NCBI RefSeq assembly: GCF_022539505.1
Contig: NC_061508.1
Span: 265,862,736-265,926,735, forward strand
DNA from: Lolium rigidum
Taxonomy: Eukaryota > Streptophyta > Magnoliopsida > Poales > Poaceae
Reading direction: 5' to 3'
Length of the DNA: 64,000 bases
The notes below the pieces were generated by a model. It was not told the origin of the DNA. It ran no database searches and saw only the letters and a program-made list of their open reading frames with translations. Positions 1-9,368 of this stretch are shown here, one piece after another. The position numbers were made by a program, and so were the translations under genes. Position 1 is the first letter of the stretch; the number at the start of each line of letters is the position of its first letter.

Positions 1-629
1 AGGAGGAAATAAGAGGAAAAGCGTACGCATAGGGAGTCATCTCCGTCCCGGCTCGCCGTCGCTGAGCACCCCGCGGTCGCGCGCGGCTTTATCTCCGACG
101 CAAATCTCCCTGGTTCTTGTTTGTGGTTCTGGGGTACATTGGGATGTTGTTTCGACAGTTTTCTAGCTGATAACATTCTGGACTCAAACGCATGCCAGAC
201 AATTGCTCTTCTGAACTCAAACGAGTTCAGTTGTACATTACTCTTTCTGTGAACTACTGTTGCTGGTAGCTTGTATGCTATACAATGTGATATGTTGTAT
301 GATAAGATAATAAATAATAAACTCTTTTGATGATAAATTCATTATGATATCTTGTTCTATTCCAATACTGAAAATTGCAATCACATATAATTCAATAATC
401 AGTTCAAATACACTGGAGAATCCAGATTCCGAAACATAAATTCGTTTACTTTCTACTACCCTGTGCCTATTAGCTATTAAATTAAAATTTCCAAGTGCGT
501 AACAAAGGTCTGCATCCAACATCCTTAAATTACACAATTCATCTCTAACTTTGATCCATCGTATTGTTGGACTTCTCCAGTTCCATCAAAGCGTAATTGC
601 AGAGAACTGGACACAGGAGCGGAGCTTTG
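1..629. other. no gene recognised
   Basis: I see no supported gene here. The first 110 bases are GC-rich with several CG dinucleotides, and the sequence turns AT-rich after about base 160. It could be flank or untranslated sequence of a gene left of the window, but nothing shows it. The only longer open frame (minus strand, 99 codons) has no recognisable motif. Confidence 0.5.
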
Positions 630-710
630 CTAAACTTGATACAACATGCTTGTATATTTTCCTAGAATTGGAGGCATAACGACAGACGATGAACCTCCAT
701 AAGACGATGA

Positions 711-863
711 ACCGAAGTCATTGAGGATGTGGGCGAGGTTTTGAATGTCTTCTTTAATAGGGGCTACAAAGACCGCCGCATCATCCGCATAAAGAGATGT
801 GCGGAGGATGGTACCCCGCCCTCGGATCTTATGGAGAAGCCCATATCCCGTTGCCTTTTCCAA
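711..863 (-). mobile_element. LINE reverse transcriptase fragment
   Basis: On the minus strand this stretch encodes about 50 residues reading KATGYGLLHKIRGRG followed by LRTSLYADDAAVF. The YADD box with this context is the catalytic core of plant LINE (non-LTR retrotransposon) reverse transcriptases. Similarity ends near LNDFG and the flanking sequence does not continue the domain, so only a short piece of the RT palm remains. It is a dead fragment. Confidence 0.75.
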
Positions 864-974
864 CGCAAGTCGTCTTCGATAGGTTTAAGAACGAGGCTAG
901 ACTATGGGTGTTAGCGGGTGCAAAGAATTTGGGCTATTTCATGCCGGGAGAGTAATCGTGTAATAAGTCTAACA

Positions 975-1048
975 CCTTTTTTTTTTCTTGTAAAACTTCT
1001 CTTTAATTAATAGAAAGGGCCAAGCTTTTGCCCGCGTTTAAAAAAAAC
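975..1048 (+). mobile_element. probable LINE 3' end with A tail
   Basis: The stretch has a pyrimidine run, then CTTGTAAAACTTCT, a short AT-rich segment, GGGCCAAGCTTTTGCC and a run of eight A. This layout resembles the 3' end of grass LINEs, inserted in plus orientation opposite to the RT fragment just upstream. No coding part is attached, so the call rests on the tail only. Confidence 0.4.
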
Positions 1049-2030
1049 GAATGCCCAAGAAAAAAGATTCCTGGTCCAGATAAAGTCGTAGAAGACATAT
1101 GTGCTCAGGTATGTAGTGAAAATAAAGAGATGACAAACAAAGATACTTGAATCGTGCTGTAAAAAAAAATAGCTACTTCATATTTCGTCTCCTCTTGTTG
1201 TAGGCTGTCTCTCTCGGATGATTTTCTTTTTGCATTTGATCTTTTATTTTTCATTTTCATGGAGCGAGCCTGAAATAAATACTAAATTAGTGGACTTAAA
1301 GTGTAGAGCTTTTTGAAGAATCAAAGTATTTGTTAGAAATATCTTTGTTCAGCTTTCTTCTTTCCTTTTGTGCATATTTCTTCTTCTCCCATCTCCCATT
1401 TCTGTACATCATGATAATATTATAAGAATATATATAAGAAGTTAATTAAACAAAGAAAATATTAGTCAAGCCAACTGAACACTAATGCTACTGCCGCTCG
1501 AGGTAATGGACTACTACTTGTGTGCACCGTGACCAGTGTTATCCCCTAAAACAGGTGCTGATTAGCTAGTGATCAAATTAAAAAAAGTTTGACGAGAGAC
1601 ATTTTTTTGACATAGCAGAATACGAAGATTGAGTACCTGCTAACGCACATGGATAAGGATCAGGCAAGCTAACCTGGGTTTGATCAATTTACTTGAACCT
1701 GTTCCTCTGCCATAGAATGATCGATCAACAGCTTGGCGTGGTCAATCTGACCCTACAGTGCAGTTTGTTGCATAATTAGCAGAACGTCCGGCGGCCGCCA
1801 ACGGTCACAATGGCGAGGTCTATCTACGGGTTGAGGACGATGGTGAGGTACCTGCGTGAAGCCCGGCCGTTCACCACGGCGTGATGGAGGAAGCGCGGGA
1901 CGGTGGCGGCGGCCCTGCACGGCGGCGCGATGGACGAAGCTCGGCGCGTGATCGATCTGAACAAGGGCAAAACGTATTGGGCACGTCCTGTTGGTAACAT
2001 AATTAGCGGCACGTCCTGTTTGTTGTATAA
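1049..2030. other. no gene recognised
   Basis: AT-rich sequence without supported coding potential up to about 1,780, followed by a GC-rich patch at 1,790-1,960. A short motif, ACGTCCTGTT followed by a TAATTA-containing string, occurs twice at about 1,982-2,033, and a weaker related string lies near 1,762-1,788. These look like small local duplications next to the transposon insertion at 2,031. Confidence 0.4.
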
Positions 2031-2048
2031 TTAGAGCATGTCTAACAG
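2031..2048 (+). repeat. left TTA duplication plus 15 bp TIR of the Harbinger element
   Basis: TTA followed by GAGCATGTCTAACAG. The right end is the exact inverted copy. Confidence 0.9.
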
Positions 2049-4201
2049 ACCCCTTAAAAGGGCAAACCCGTATAATAACCGCCGGAATACGGGTTTCGGC
2101 TCTACCCGGCCGTCTAGCACGCTCCGTAAAAATGCCCCCCGCATCGATTTTTCCTGTTTTCGATTACGGGGCGGGTCGTCGCCCCCTACTTGTGCGGGAT
2201 GGGAACGGGGATAGAGGGCCAAACCGGTATCGCCCACTCCACTGCGCGCGAAGGGTTTCGCTGAAGCCAACCGCCGCCGCCGCCGCCCGACCTCCTCCGC
2301 CGCGCCCTTCCCGGCCGGATCCCGCTGCCATGGATCGTCCGCAAGAGCCGCCTACCGCCGGCGATGCATCTCCTTCGGCGGCGGTGGTCGATGTCCCCGT
2401 CGGAGGTCCGCCGAACGCCGGCGTCGTGTCGGCCATGACCTCCGCCACCATCCCGTCGAAGAGGAAGAGGATTCCGAAGCAATTCTTCGAAGCTCCTGCG
2501 GCGGCCGCAGCTTCGCCGGCCGAAGCCCCGCCGGCTGCCAAGAAGGCGGGCAGGATGAAGACCAAGGCGGCCGGGCCGAGGGGCGCCGCGTCGGCCAAGG
2601 TGCGGACAAAGGCAATCAGCCGCATCGGCCTCGCGCCTCCACCGCCCTCCAAGGCCTCGACCTCTCCTCCCTCCGTTCCGTCCGATGCGCCGCCCGCGCC
2701 GCCGCCACCCACCATGGACGTAGACAAGGTGTTCGATCTTGAGTCCACAACATCCTACATGGACATGCTCAACAATTCCGCGGTGAATTTGGACACCGGT
2801 ATCGATGCATTCGATGGGGAGTGCAACGTCGAAGAGATTGATGACGAGGAGGAGGACGAGGGTGACGAGGAGGAGGTGGTTGAGGTTGATCCAGCTGCCG
2901 CCGGTTCTTCGTCGACGCCGAAGCCACGCACGGCGAACTACAGTGAGATCGAAGATGCCATCTTGGTCCGTGCTTGGAGCAAGGTGGGGATGGATGCGTG
3001 CACCGGAGTGGACCAAGGCGGCAAGCGCTATTGGCAGCGCATTGAGGATCTGTACCACCAGCTGAAGCCTCGCACGAAGAGCATTGCGGACAGATCCTAC
3101 CGCTCCCTTGAAGGCCGATGGAACATTATCAAACCGGCTTGTTCTCGTTGGAGTGCTGCTATGGATCAAGTGGCCGACAACCCCCCTAGTGGATGTGTGC
3201 CGGAGGACTATGTAAGTTTTCCTTGTGTTGATGATGTGGAAACATCACATGCTATCCATATTATGTGTTGATGATGTGGAAACATCTCATACTATTGTTG
3301 TGCAGCCCAAGTATGCTCAAGCACGGTACAAGGACATGGTCGGCTCCAAGAACAAGGAATTTCAATTTCATCATTGCTTTTCCATCCCTCAACATCTTCC
3401 TAAGTGGAAGTTGAGGGACAACGAGCCAAAGTGCAAGAAGGAGGCACTGCTCACCATGGATGATGAAGCGGAGGACATGAGTGGGAGAAACGCCGGCAAG
3501 CCCAAGGGCAACAAGAAGGCCAAGGAGAGGGTCAAGGTAGAAGGCGAAGCAGCTAGCTTCCGGGAGAAGTTGGATCAATTCATGAAGTCCAAGGAGGCAT
3601 TGACGATGAAGACGTTGGAGACCAAGCTCCTCATCACCGAGAAGAAGAAGGAGGTGAAGCTTGCCAAGGTGCAAGCAAGGCGGGAAGATGCCAAGTTGAA
3701 GGCCGAGCTTGACATGAAGATGATCGCACTCAAAGAAGCCAAGGCCATGAAGGAGCTCTTGGCCGAGGAGAGGGATATCATGATGATGCGCACCGACGGC
3801 ATGGACGAGGATCAGCTGGCGTGGTGGAACGAGACCAAGGCTGACATCATTGCGAGGAATAAGGTTGCGCGTCAAGCTCGTGCTCAAGGTGAGTCTCCAG
3901 CGAGTGGTGGCGCCGGTGGCGATGGACTCGTTGATGGTTGATCACATTTGGGAACTTCCGTGGCTTGAACATTGCCTATGATCGCGTTGTGATGTTAAAA
4001 CTATGAATTATGCATCACATATTTTGGATGTGCTATGTTTGATCTGAAATTGTTGTGCAAATTGCTGTCTAAAACCCTGTTTTGAGGGGCCGAAAACTCG
4101 GACGAGCTAGCAGAACCCATATCCCCACCCCGTAAAACAGGACAGGGCCCTCTACTCGCGTTTTAAGGGGCGAAAAAATTCGGAGCCTGTTAGACATGCT
4201 C
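2034..4201 (+). mobile_element. PIF/Harbinger-type DNA transposon carrying only ORF1
   Basis: A 2,168 bp element with perfect 15 bp terminal inverted repeats, GAGCATGTCTAACAG, at 2,034-2,048 and 4,187-4,201. It is flanked by TTA at 2,031-2,033 and 4,202-4,204. A 3 bp TTA/TAA duplication and a short GC-containing TIR are hallmarks of the PIF/Harbinger superfamily. The inverted similarity continues inward, with CCCCTTAAAA in both subterminal regions. The only gene inside is the two-exon Myb/SANT-like gene. No DDE transposase frame exists between the ends, so the element would need a transposase from elsewhere. Perfect TIRs and an intact gene point to a fairly recent or conserved insertion. Confidence 0.85.
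2330..3941 (+). CDS. Myb/SANT-like, NAM-associated ORF1 protein of a Harbinger-type element
   Basis: Two exons, 2,330-3,211 and 3,306-3,941, with a 94 bp intron (GTAAGT...TGCAG), give 505 residues. The intron falls between codons and both exons are open throughout. The ATG at 2,330 (GCCATGGAT) has a good plant context; an in-frame ATG at 2,132 would add 66 residues encoded by GC-rich sequence. The protein has a Pro/Ala-rich N-terminus, a basic cluster SKRKRIPK at 43-50, an acidic stretch at about 168-187, a Myb/SANT or trihelix-type domain at about 200-290 (NYSEIEDAILVRAW, then YWQRIEDLYHQ and RSLEGRW) and a long charged helical C-terminus at about 380-470. This matches the plant family with a no-apical-meristem-associated C-terminal domain, which includes Harbinger ORF1 proteins. 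Those bind DNA or help bring transposase to the nucleus. The role here is inferred from the family and from its position between TIRs. The intron contains two near-identical copies of a GTTGATGATGTGGAAACATC string. Confidence 0.8.
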
Positions 4202-4204
4202 TTA
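4187..4204 (-). repeat. right TIR plus TTA duplication of the Harbinger element
   Basis: CTGTTAGACATGCTC followed by TTA, the reverse complement of the left end. It closes the element. Confidence 0.9.
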
Positions 4205-4564
4205 GCAGCGCTTTTTTTCCTTCCATGCAACAGCCACGTCCAGTTCCATCCGCGTCAACGCGTAGCTATTCCGTAAGTCTGTAGGTCTAGCATTTCCGAT
4301 CTCAACCCGCAAAATGCCCTCAAAAAAAAAAAAAAAAACTCAACCCGCAAAAAAAGATGACATCAGTCTACAGAGATTTAAGTTAGGTCTCAGTAGACCG
4401 ACCCCTAGGCACTCCCTTTATTTTAAGCTACAAACGTTTGTCAAACTTTGGAAATCAAATTTGGCCGAGTACATGCATAAAATGGAATGCAAAAACAGAC
4501 ATCTTAACATCATGATAAATCCAGTCTTCCGCACACATATGTTCACCCCGGACCATATTCATCG
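4205..4564. other. intergenic, 3' flank of the oxidase gene
   Basis: No gene recognised. It contains an A run at about 4,322-4,338. Because the neighbouring oxidase gene reads leftwards and stops at 4,565, its 3' untranslated region and polyadenylation site should lie here, but I cannot place them. Confidence 0.45.
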
Positions 4565-6121
4565 TCACTTTCTCGCCACTAGTGGTGGGATGCTCTGCTC
4601 GTTTCTGAAGTAGTCGTCAGGATCAACTTTGCCCTTGGCGAACGCGAGCCTCTTGAAGTTACCCTTGTAGTACTTCTCGCCCCAAACCATTGCGGCCTTG
4701 TAGCTAGTGACATTGCCTACAACGACATTCACGCCCAGGTCAAGGTCCCTATAGTTCACATAGGCTTGCCTCGGGTTCTGGCTTACGTACGGCCCCATGA
4801 ACGCGTAGAAGTCTTTGAGCCACTTGGTCTGCGTCGATCCGTCCGTGGTGGCCAACCAGAAATTCATGTACTGAATGTTAAACAGCACGCCCCCACGGTG
4901 GGGGAATGGCGTCGCCGCCTCCGAGAAGCTGTTGATCTTCCCGCCGTAGGGGACGATGATCAGGAGCCCGGCGTTCGGCTTTGCGAGCAAGGTGAATATT
5001 TTGACCCAGCCGTCCTTGGGGATTGCCTGGTGGACATAGTCGGAGGTTGCCTTAGTGGACATGTCAAGCGAGGTGGTCCTGTTCAAGATGTCCTCCACGA
5101 TGGCGGTGCTGCCCAAGAAGATGTAGGGCACGGACTGGATCCACGTCATCTCCTTGCAGTGTGTCTGGTTCAGTCCGAGCTCCGGGAAATGGCTTTCCAT
5201 CAATGGAAGGAGCATGTCACACGTACCAAGGTACATGGACTGGAACTCAGCCACGTCATTCTGGACGACAACCCGTATGAAAAGATCATCGGGGAGAGCT
5301 GGAGCGACTACTTGCCATTTGGTGAGGATGTCTATAACACCCTCGTTGATTGACTTGGGGACTTTGAACATCGTCACTTTGGGCGGGACGGGCACGAGCT
5401 TCACCTTCCAGGATAGCACGATGCCGAAGCTCTCACCGCCGCCTCCTCGAATGGCCCAGAACACGTCCCTCCCCATGGCCTTCTTGTCCAGGACCCTCCC
5501 CTCGGCGTCCACCAGAGTGGCGTCCAGCACGTTGTCGATGGCGCCGCCGTACTTGCGCAACAGCATGCCGAACCCGCCGCCGCTGAGATGGCCGCCGATG
5601 CCGATCGTGGGGCACAGGCCAGCCGCGAAAGCCAGCTGATTACTCGCCTTGGAGACGGCGTAGTAGACCTCCCCGAGCGTCGCGCCGGAATCAATCGACG
5701 CGGTGCCGGCTCTCCGGTTAACACGCACCGACCGCATCATGTTGAGGTCGACCACCGCGAACACCTCGGGACGCTCGGAGCGGTAGGAGAGGCCCTCGAA
5801 ATCGTGGCCGCCGCTGCGCACGCGAATGCGCACGTCGTGGTGGCGTCCGCATATCACGGTAGACTGGACGTGGGAGGCATTCGTGGGCGTGACGATGACG
5901 AGCGGCCTCACCGTGGTTGGAGTGAACAACCTGGGGTTCCGGACGGAGGAAACCAGGATCGGCATGAATGAAGGCGAGCTCTGAGTGTACAGGAGCTGGT
6001 TTGGTATGGCCGCTGAGAGGCATTGGAGGAAGCCGTCAGAGGAAGCTAGGGAAACAACGAATGCGTGGCTCGAGAGGAAGCTGAAGAGGAGCACTAGGGC
6101 TAAGCTACAAACTGAGGCCAT
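4565..6121 (-). CDS. berberine bridge enzyme-like FAD oxidoreductase
   Basis: Intact, intronless, 518 residues from the ATG at 6,121, a usual length for this family. A hydrophobic signal peptide (about 1-27) suggests secretion to the wall or vacuole. C34 and C91 probably form the conserved disulfide. The FAD-binding domain shows RSGGHDFEG with H106 and GLCPTIGIGGH with C170, the two residues that bind FAD covalently in the family. The C-terminal BBE segment ends GEKYYKGNFKRL...DPDDYFRNEQSIPPL. Sequons at N81, N318, N347 and N470 fit a secreted glycoprotein. Family members oxidise alcohols or sugars (monolignols, oligosaccharides, alkaloid precursors). The substrate cannot be read here. By comparison with characterised plant members, F108, F184 and N415 stand where tyrosine, tyrosine and lysine often occur, while Q417 is kept. 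It is the only clearly intact non-transposon gene in the window. Confidence 0.93.
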   Translation of the reverse strand: MASVCSLALVLLFSFLSSHAFVVSLASSDGFLQCLSAAIPNQLLYTQSSPSFMPILVSSVRNPRLFTPTTVRPLVIVTPTNASHVQSTVICGRHHDVRIRVRSGGHDFEGLSYRSERPEVFAVVDLNMMRSVRVNRRAGTASIDSGATLGEVYYAVSKASNQLAFAAGLCPTIGIGGHLSGGGFGMLLRKYGGAIDNVLDATLVDAEGRVLDKKAMGRDVFWAIRGGGGESFGIVLSWKVKLVPVPPKVTMFKVPKSINEGVIDILTKWQVVAPALPDDLFIRVVVQNDVAEFQSMYLGTCDMLLPLMESHFPELGLNQTHCKEMTWIQSVPYIFLGSTAIVEDILNRTTSLDMSTKATSDYVHQAIPKDGWVKIFTLLAKPNAGLLIIVPYGGKINSFSEAATPFPHRGGVLFNIQYMNFWLATTDGSTQTKWLKDFYAFMGPYVSQNPRQAYVNYRDLDLGVNVVVGNVTSYKAAMVWGEKYYKGNFKRLAFAKGKVDPDDYFRNEQSIPPLVARK

Positions 6122-6181
6122 GGTTTTGCCCTGCTCCTGCACTGTTTTTACTTGTCGCAACGATGCATGGTATCGAGGTCT

Positions 6182-6190
6182 ACATATAGC
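6182..6190 (-). promoter_or_regulatory. candidate TATA box of the oxidase gene
   Basis: The minus strand reads GCTATATGTA about 65 bases upstream of the ATG at 6,121, a plausible plant TATA position. No other promoter element was identified with confidence. Confidence 0.5.
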
Positions 6191-6257
6191 CACCAACGAT
6201 CATATCACCAGCTATCAAACTCTGCGCAAATCCAAGTCTTGGTCAACTATGCACATG

Positions 6258-6387
6258 GTGGCTGATATTGTAGCAAGAAAAATGCCAAACAAGTTGTAGC
6301 CTCACGGGCACCACCATATACTCCGTCCGTCTAAAAATGCCAAACAAGTTGTGGCTGATATTGTAGCAAGAAAAATGCCAAACAAGT
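6258..6387 (+). repeat. 37 bp direct repeat upstream of the oxidase gene
   Basis: The 37 bases starting GTGGCTGATATTGTAGCAAG occur at 6,258-6,294 and again at 6,351-6,387. The part AAAATGCCAAACAAGTTGT also occurs a third time at about 6,335-6,353, just after a Stowaway-like string CTCCGTCCGTCTAAAAAT. The layout suggests a MITE insertion or excision event with copying of the flank. Confidence 0.75.
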
Positions 6388-7245
6388 GTCTCCTTTTTTA
6401 CTTTTTTTATAAAGGTAATATATTAATGCCAATAGATACCAATTACATAACTTCTGCAGGAAGTAATGATCTAATGTCATTACAGGTGCACACAACAAAA
6501 AAAGGAAAATAAAAGTCCCGCTGCAGTATTTCAGCTCTAGCAGCAACAATGCATCCACCACCAAGGCTCTCGAAAAGCGACACCTCCAAGAGGGAAACAG
6601 TGCACAAGCGACCCTGAAGATAGTCACCACTCGCAAAACAATGTCTCATACAATGTCATTGCTAGGCACAACCAATTAAGACCAGACCTTGAATTTTTAT
6701 CTTGAAAGGTAAAACTCTGAACTTCATATGTGTTGCTTCTCCCACTTGCATACAGCTGCTGCGAAACCTAGAACACCACGCAAGTCCCTCAACAACGCTG
6801 AGATTTGAACCTCCATTGCTAGTACTCCAATCCGGCACTCATGGTATTTTCCGCCTCTAACTTCGCCATGGAGCAAAATGTCATCAGACTAAAAACATGG
6901 GTACGCACGACCGAATACGATCTGATTCAGCAAACTTCAGGCATAAGGTGCACTCACATTCGCCCGTGGAGCCTTCTGAAACTTACGACTCCGGCTAAAT
7001 CAAGAAGTGCAGACATCAGGAAGGTCTCCATCTTCCTGAGGGATCGAGCCACCGTAGACACCACCGTGTGCGCCACCTCTACCTTCGTTGAGTGCGCCGG
7101 ACTCGACGAGCGCCACCGCCCCACGACCTGGACTCCACGTGCGCAGCCTTATTGTCCACCCTCCCTTCCCTTCTTCTTCGATAGCCAGGCGGGGCCACCA
7201 CCACAGCCTCCGGCGACGGCCGGCGAGGATTTGTAGACCTTTGTC
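6388..7245. other. unrecognised repeat-like sequence
   Basis: An AT-rich start gives way to a GC-rich end (7,000-7,220). A 131-codon open frame on plus (6,841-7,236) has no recognisable domain and runs through low-complexity Pro/Ala-type sequence. The segment resembles old retrotransposon-derived sequence, possibly LINE, but no diagnostic motif is left. Confidence 0.35.
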
Positions 7246-7249
7246 GTCG

Positions 7250-7347
7250 TCTCACTAGATAAGGATGTGTCTAGATGCATTTTAATTAGAGATACATATC
7301 CATATCTAAATAAAATTGAAACACCTATTTTTTAGACGAAGGAAGTA
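7250..7347. mobile_element. partial Stowaway-like MITE
   Basis: The right part ends TTTTTTAGACGAAGGAAGTA, the inverse of the Stowaway end consensus TACTTCC(T/C)TCGTCTAAAAAA. The interior (GTCTAGATGCATTTTAATTA, ATCTAAATAAAATTGAAACA) matches the second MITE at 7,817. The left terminal repeat is missing. Confidence 0.65.
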
Positions 7348-7816
7348 TTATATATGGATGGCCTCACGTGCCGACGGGGATCCCCGCCCATCTTTCACGT
7401 GCACATTGCCGACCGCCGAGCTCTGCATGTCAACCCTCCCCATGATTCCAATTGCACACTTAGATGCGAGTCCCAGGTCAAATTAATAGCTAGTTAGATC
7501 TTGGTACCTGCATAGGCTGTAGTTATCTGTATTTAGCTCTGCCCCTCCTACAAATACTGTCGGTAGCTAAAAGTGCAGAACCATACGGATTACCAAGTCA
7601 TGCAGTGCATATATGCCGCTGCTTTAACTTGGGAGTACTTGTTTGAGTCGATATATTTTTCGGCCTCTTTAGCTTCATGTCTAGTTGCCCAGCAATTGTA
7701 CAAGCAAAATGGATTCACAACTACTCATACGACTACTAGCTAAAGTTATCATAATGCCATCATCTAGGGTGGTAAAAATAACATTATGATGCACTTTTCT
7801 CCTTTCAGTAAATGAT

Positions 7817-7942
7817 TACGCTTCCTCCATCTAAAAATAGGCGTTTTATTTTTATCTAAGTACATATGTATCTAGATGCATTTTAGATGAAATATATTCG
7901 TATCTAGATAAAATTAAAATATCTATTTTTAGTCGGAGAGTA
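7817..7942. mobile_element. Stowaway-like MITE (Tc1/Mariner-derived)
   Basis: A 126 bp unit bounded by TA at 7,817-7,818 and 7,941-7,942. The left end reads CGCTTCCTCCATCTAAAAAT and the right end is its imperfect inverse, ATTTTTAGTCGGAGAG. TA target duplication, small size and no coding capacity are typical of Stowaway. Confidence 0.75.
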
Positions 7943-8124
7943 CTTAAATGTGGTGGATAGTTTGTGTATGTGTCAGAATTTGGTAGAACCGAAATTGCAT
8001 CTGGTTGAACTTCGCGTTATTGGCTTCTAATAAAAGTAATGTACTATAAGTTATACTGATGATTGCAGATTCCAATGATATTAATTATTCATGCAATTTG
8101 TAGCTAGCAGCCTGACAATACCTA

Positions 8125-8338
8125 TTAGAGCAAGTATAATAAGTCCTAGTCAGCTGGCTATAAGAGTTAAAATAATATATTCATGATTAGTTGGAGGAGA
8201 GAGAGGAGGAGAGAGAAGATGAGTGGGCTCTCATGCAAGAGCCAGCTCTAGCACGTGCTCCTAGGCACTTTGTGAGAGTGAAATGTGGGCCATCCATTGA
8301 TAAAGTAGTACATGATTATACTTTTAAACTTGCTCTTA
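8125..8338. mobile_element. Tourist/PIF-Harbinger-type MITE
   Basis: TTA at 8,125-8,127 and 8,336-8,338 flanks a 208 bp unit that begins GAGCAAGTATAATAAGT and ends in the inverse of GAGCAAGTTTAAAAGTATAA. The TTA duplication and GAGCA ends place it with Tourist-like elements. It shares superfamily features with the 2,034-4,201 element but has different TIRs, so that element is not its direct source. Confidence 0.75.
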
Positions 8339-8718
8339 GAAAGACAAGACTTCAATCCTGCCGAGAAGAGCAACTTGCTAATACTGTAATAAATTCGACT
8401 GCCCTAATCCTACTCATATTACATCTCCATCAGCGTGTTCATTGCGATTCTAATACCGATTTAGGGTTCTCGCGTTTTTAGGCCACACCAGCAGGTCTCA
8501 AAAGTAGCTGGTCAGTATTGAAACCTAATATAATCATTGGATGGAAGCCCTCGCCCGTCTAGCAGTCTCTAATCCAAAAGTCATACTTCTTCTCCCAGTT
8601 TTCTTTCCCTCCTGCCAGTCTCTTCATTTCTGTCGCCCTCCTATCCAGCTCCCGCTTGCCAGTCCACCTCCCGTCCACCTCCCCAGCGAGCGCCTGCTAC
8701 GCCATCATTGTTTCCGGC
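8339..8718. other. no gene recognised
   Basis: Mixed sequence with a pyrimidine-rich stretch at about 8,580-8,640. It may be the upstream flank of the coding remnant that follows. No supported ORF. Confidence 0.35.
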
Positions 8719-9336
8719 ATGCCTCCAAAGAAGAAGGTGACTGCGGAGGGGCCCACGGAGCCGTGGAAGATTAGTTGAAGTAGAAGCCGATGTACATGCT
8801 GGAGAAGGAGTGAGCTGCCGAGAGGCGATGCTACGCCATTGTGATGGTGGACCGACACAAACAGCGGCAAGCCGGCCAGGCAAACTAGGCAGCGGCGGCG
8901 CTGGCTAAGGCGGCAGCGGTGCAAGTATGCCTCAGCCTCGGCGGGATACAGTAGCACTCCGAAGCTGCGTGTAGGTACTATGCCAACGTCATGCGCATAA
9001 GCTCCTTCCCCTCGTTGCCGGTGTTCTTCACGGAACCGCTGTCGCTGTTGCAGATGGATGGCCGCGTTCGATACTCCCCCGAGTTCGGCGAGAGCGACAT
9101 GACCGTCGATATGAATGCCCTATTCTCACCCGTGACCGCGCCAAGACATCGCGTCTACGGGCTGGACCTCAACAACGACTACACCGACTCGTCAGGCATG
9201 CGTTGGGGGTCGAGTAGTAGGGGCATCACGTGACCAATGGGACCGGTCTGCCTTGCTTCCTGTTCAGCGGCGACGATATTAATGTCCTCCATGTGTTCTG
9301 CAATTCGTTCGATGCGTGCATGGGTGAGGATGAGGT
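8719..9336 (+). pseudogene. decayed coding remnant, family uncertain
   Basis: A frame begins MPPKKKVTAEGPTEPWK at 8,719 and meets stops and shifts soon after. A later piece reads SFPSLPVFFTEPLSLLQMDG, then DMTVDMNALFSPVTAP and YGLDLNNDYTDSSG. Phrases such as DLNNDYTDSSG look like repetitive transposon-associated proteins of grasses that accompany Harbinger or hAT-like elements, but I cannot name the family. It ends where the degenerate Copia LTR starts at about 9,369. Confidence 0.45.
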
Positions 9337-9368
9337 AAAGTTTGTATTTTTATTGCCCGAACATTTCC

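Noticed and set aside
2164..3169. Long minus-strand ORFs (194 and 327 codons) opposite the Myb-like gene
   Set aside because: GC-rich antisense shadows: Arg/Gly/Ala-rich without domains, while the plus strand has a recognisable domain, good start context and a clean intron.
4766..5971. Plus-strand ORFs inside the oxidase gene
   Set aside because: They are antisense to a complete BBE-like protein and have no recognisable features.
6841..7236. 131-codon plus-strand ORF as a gene
   Set aside because: No domain, and its composition shifts from AT-rich to Pro/Thr-rich low complexity; no splice or start support.
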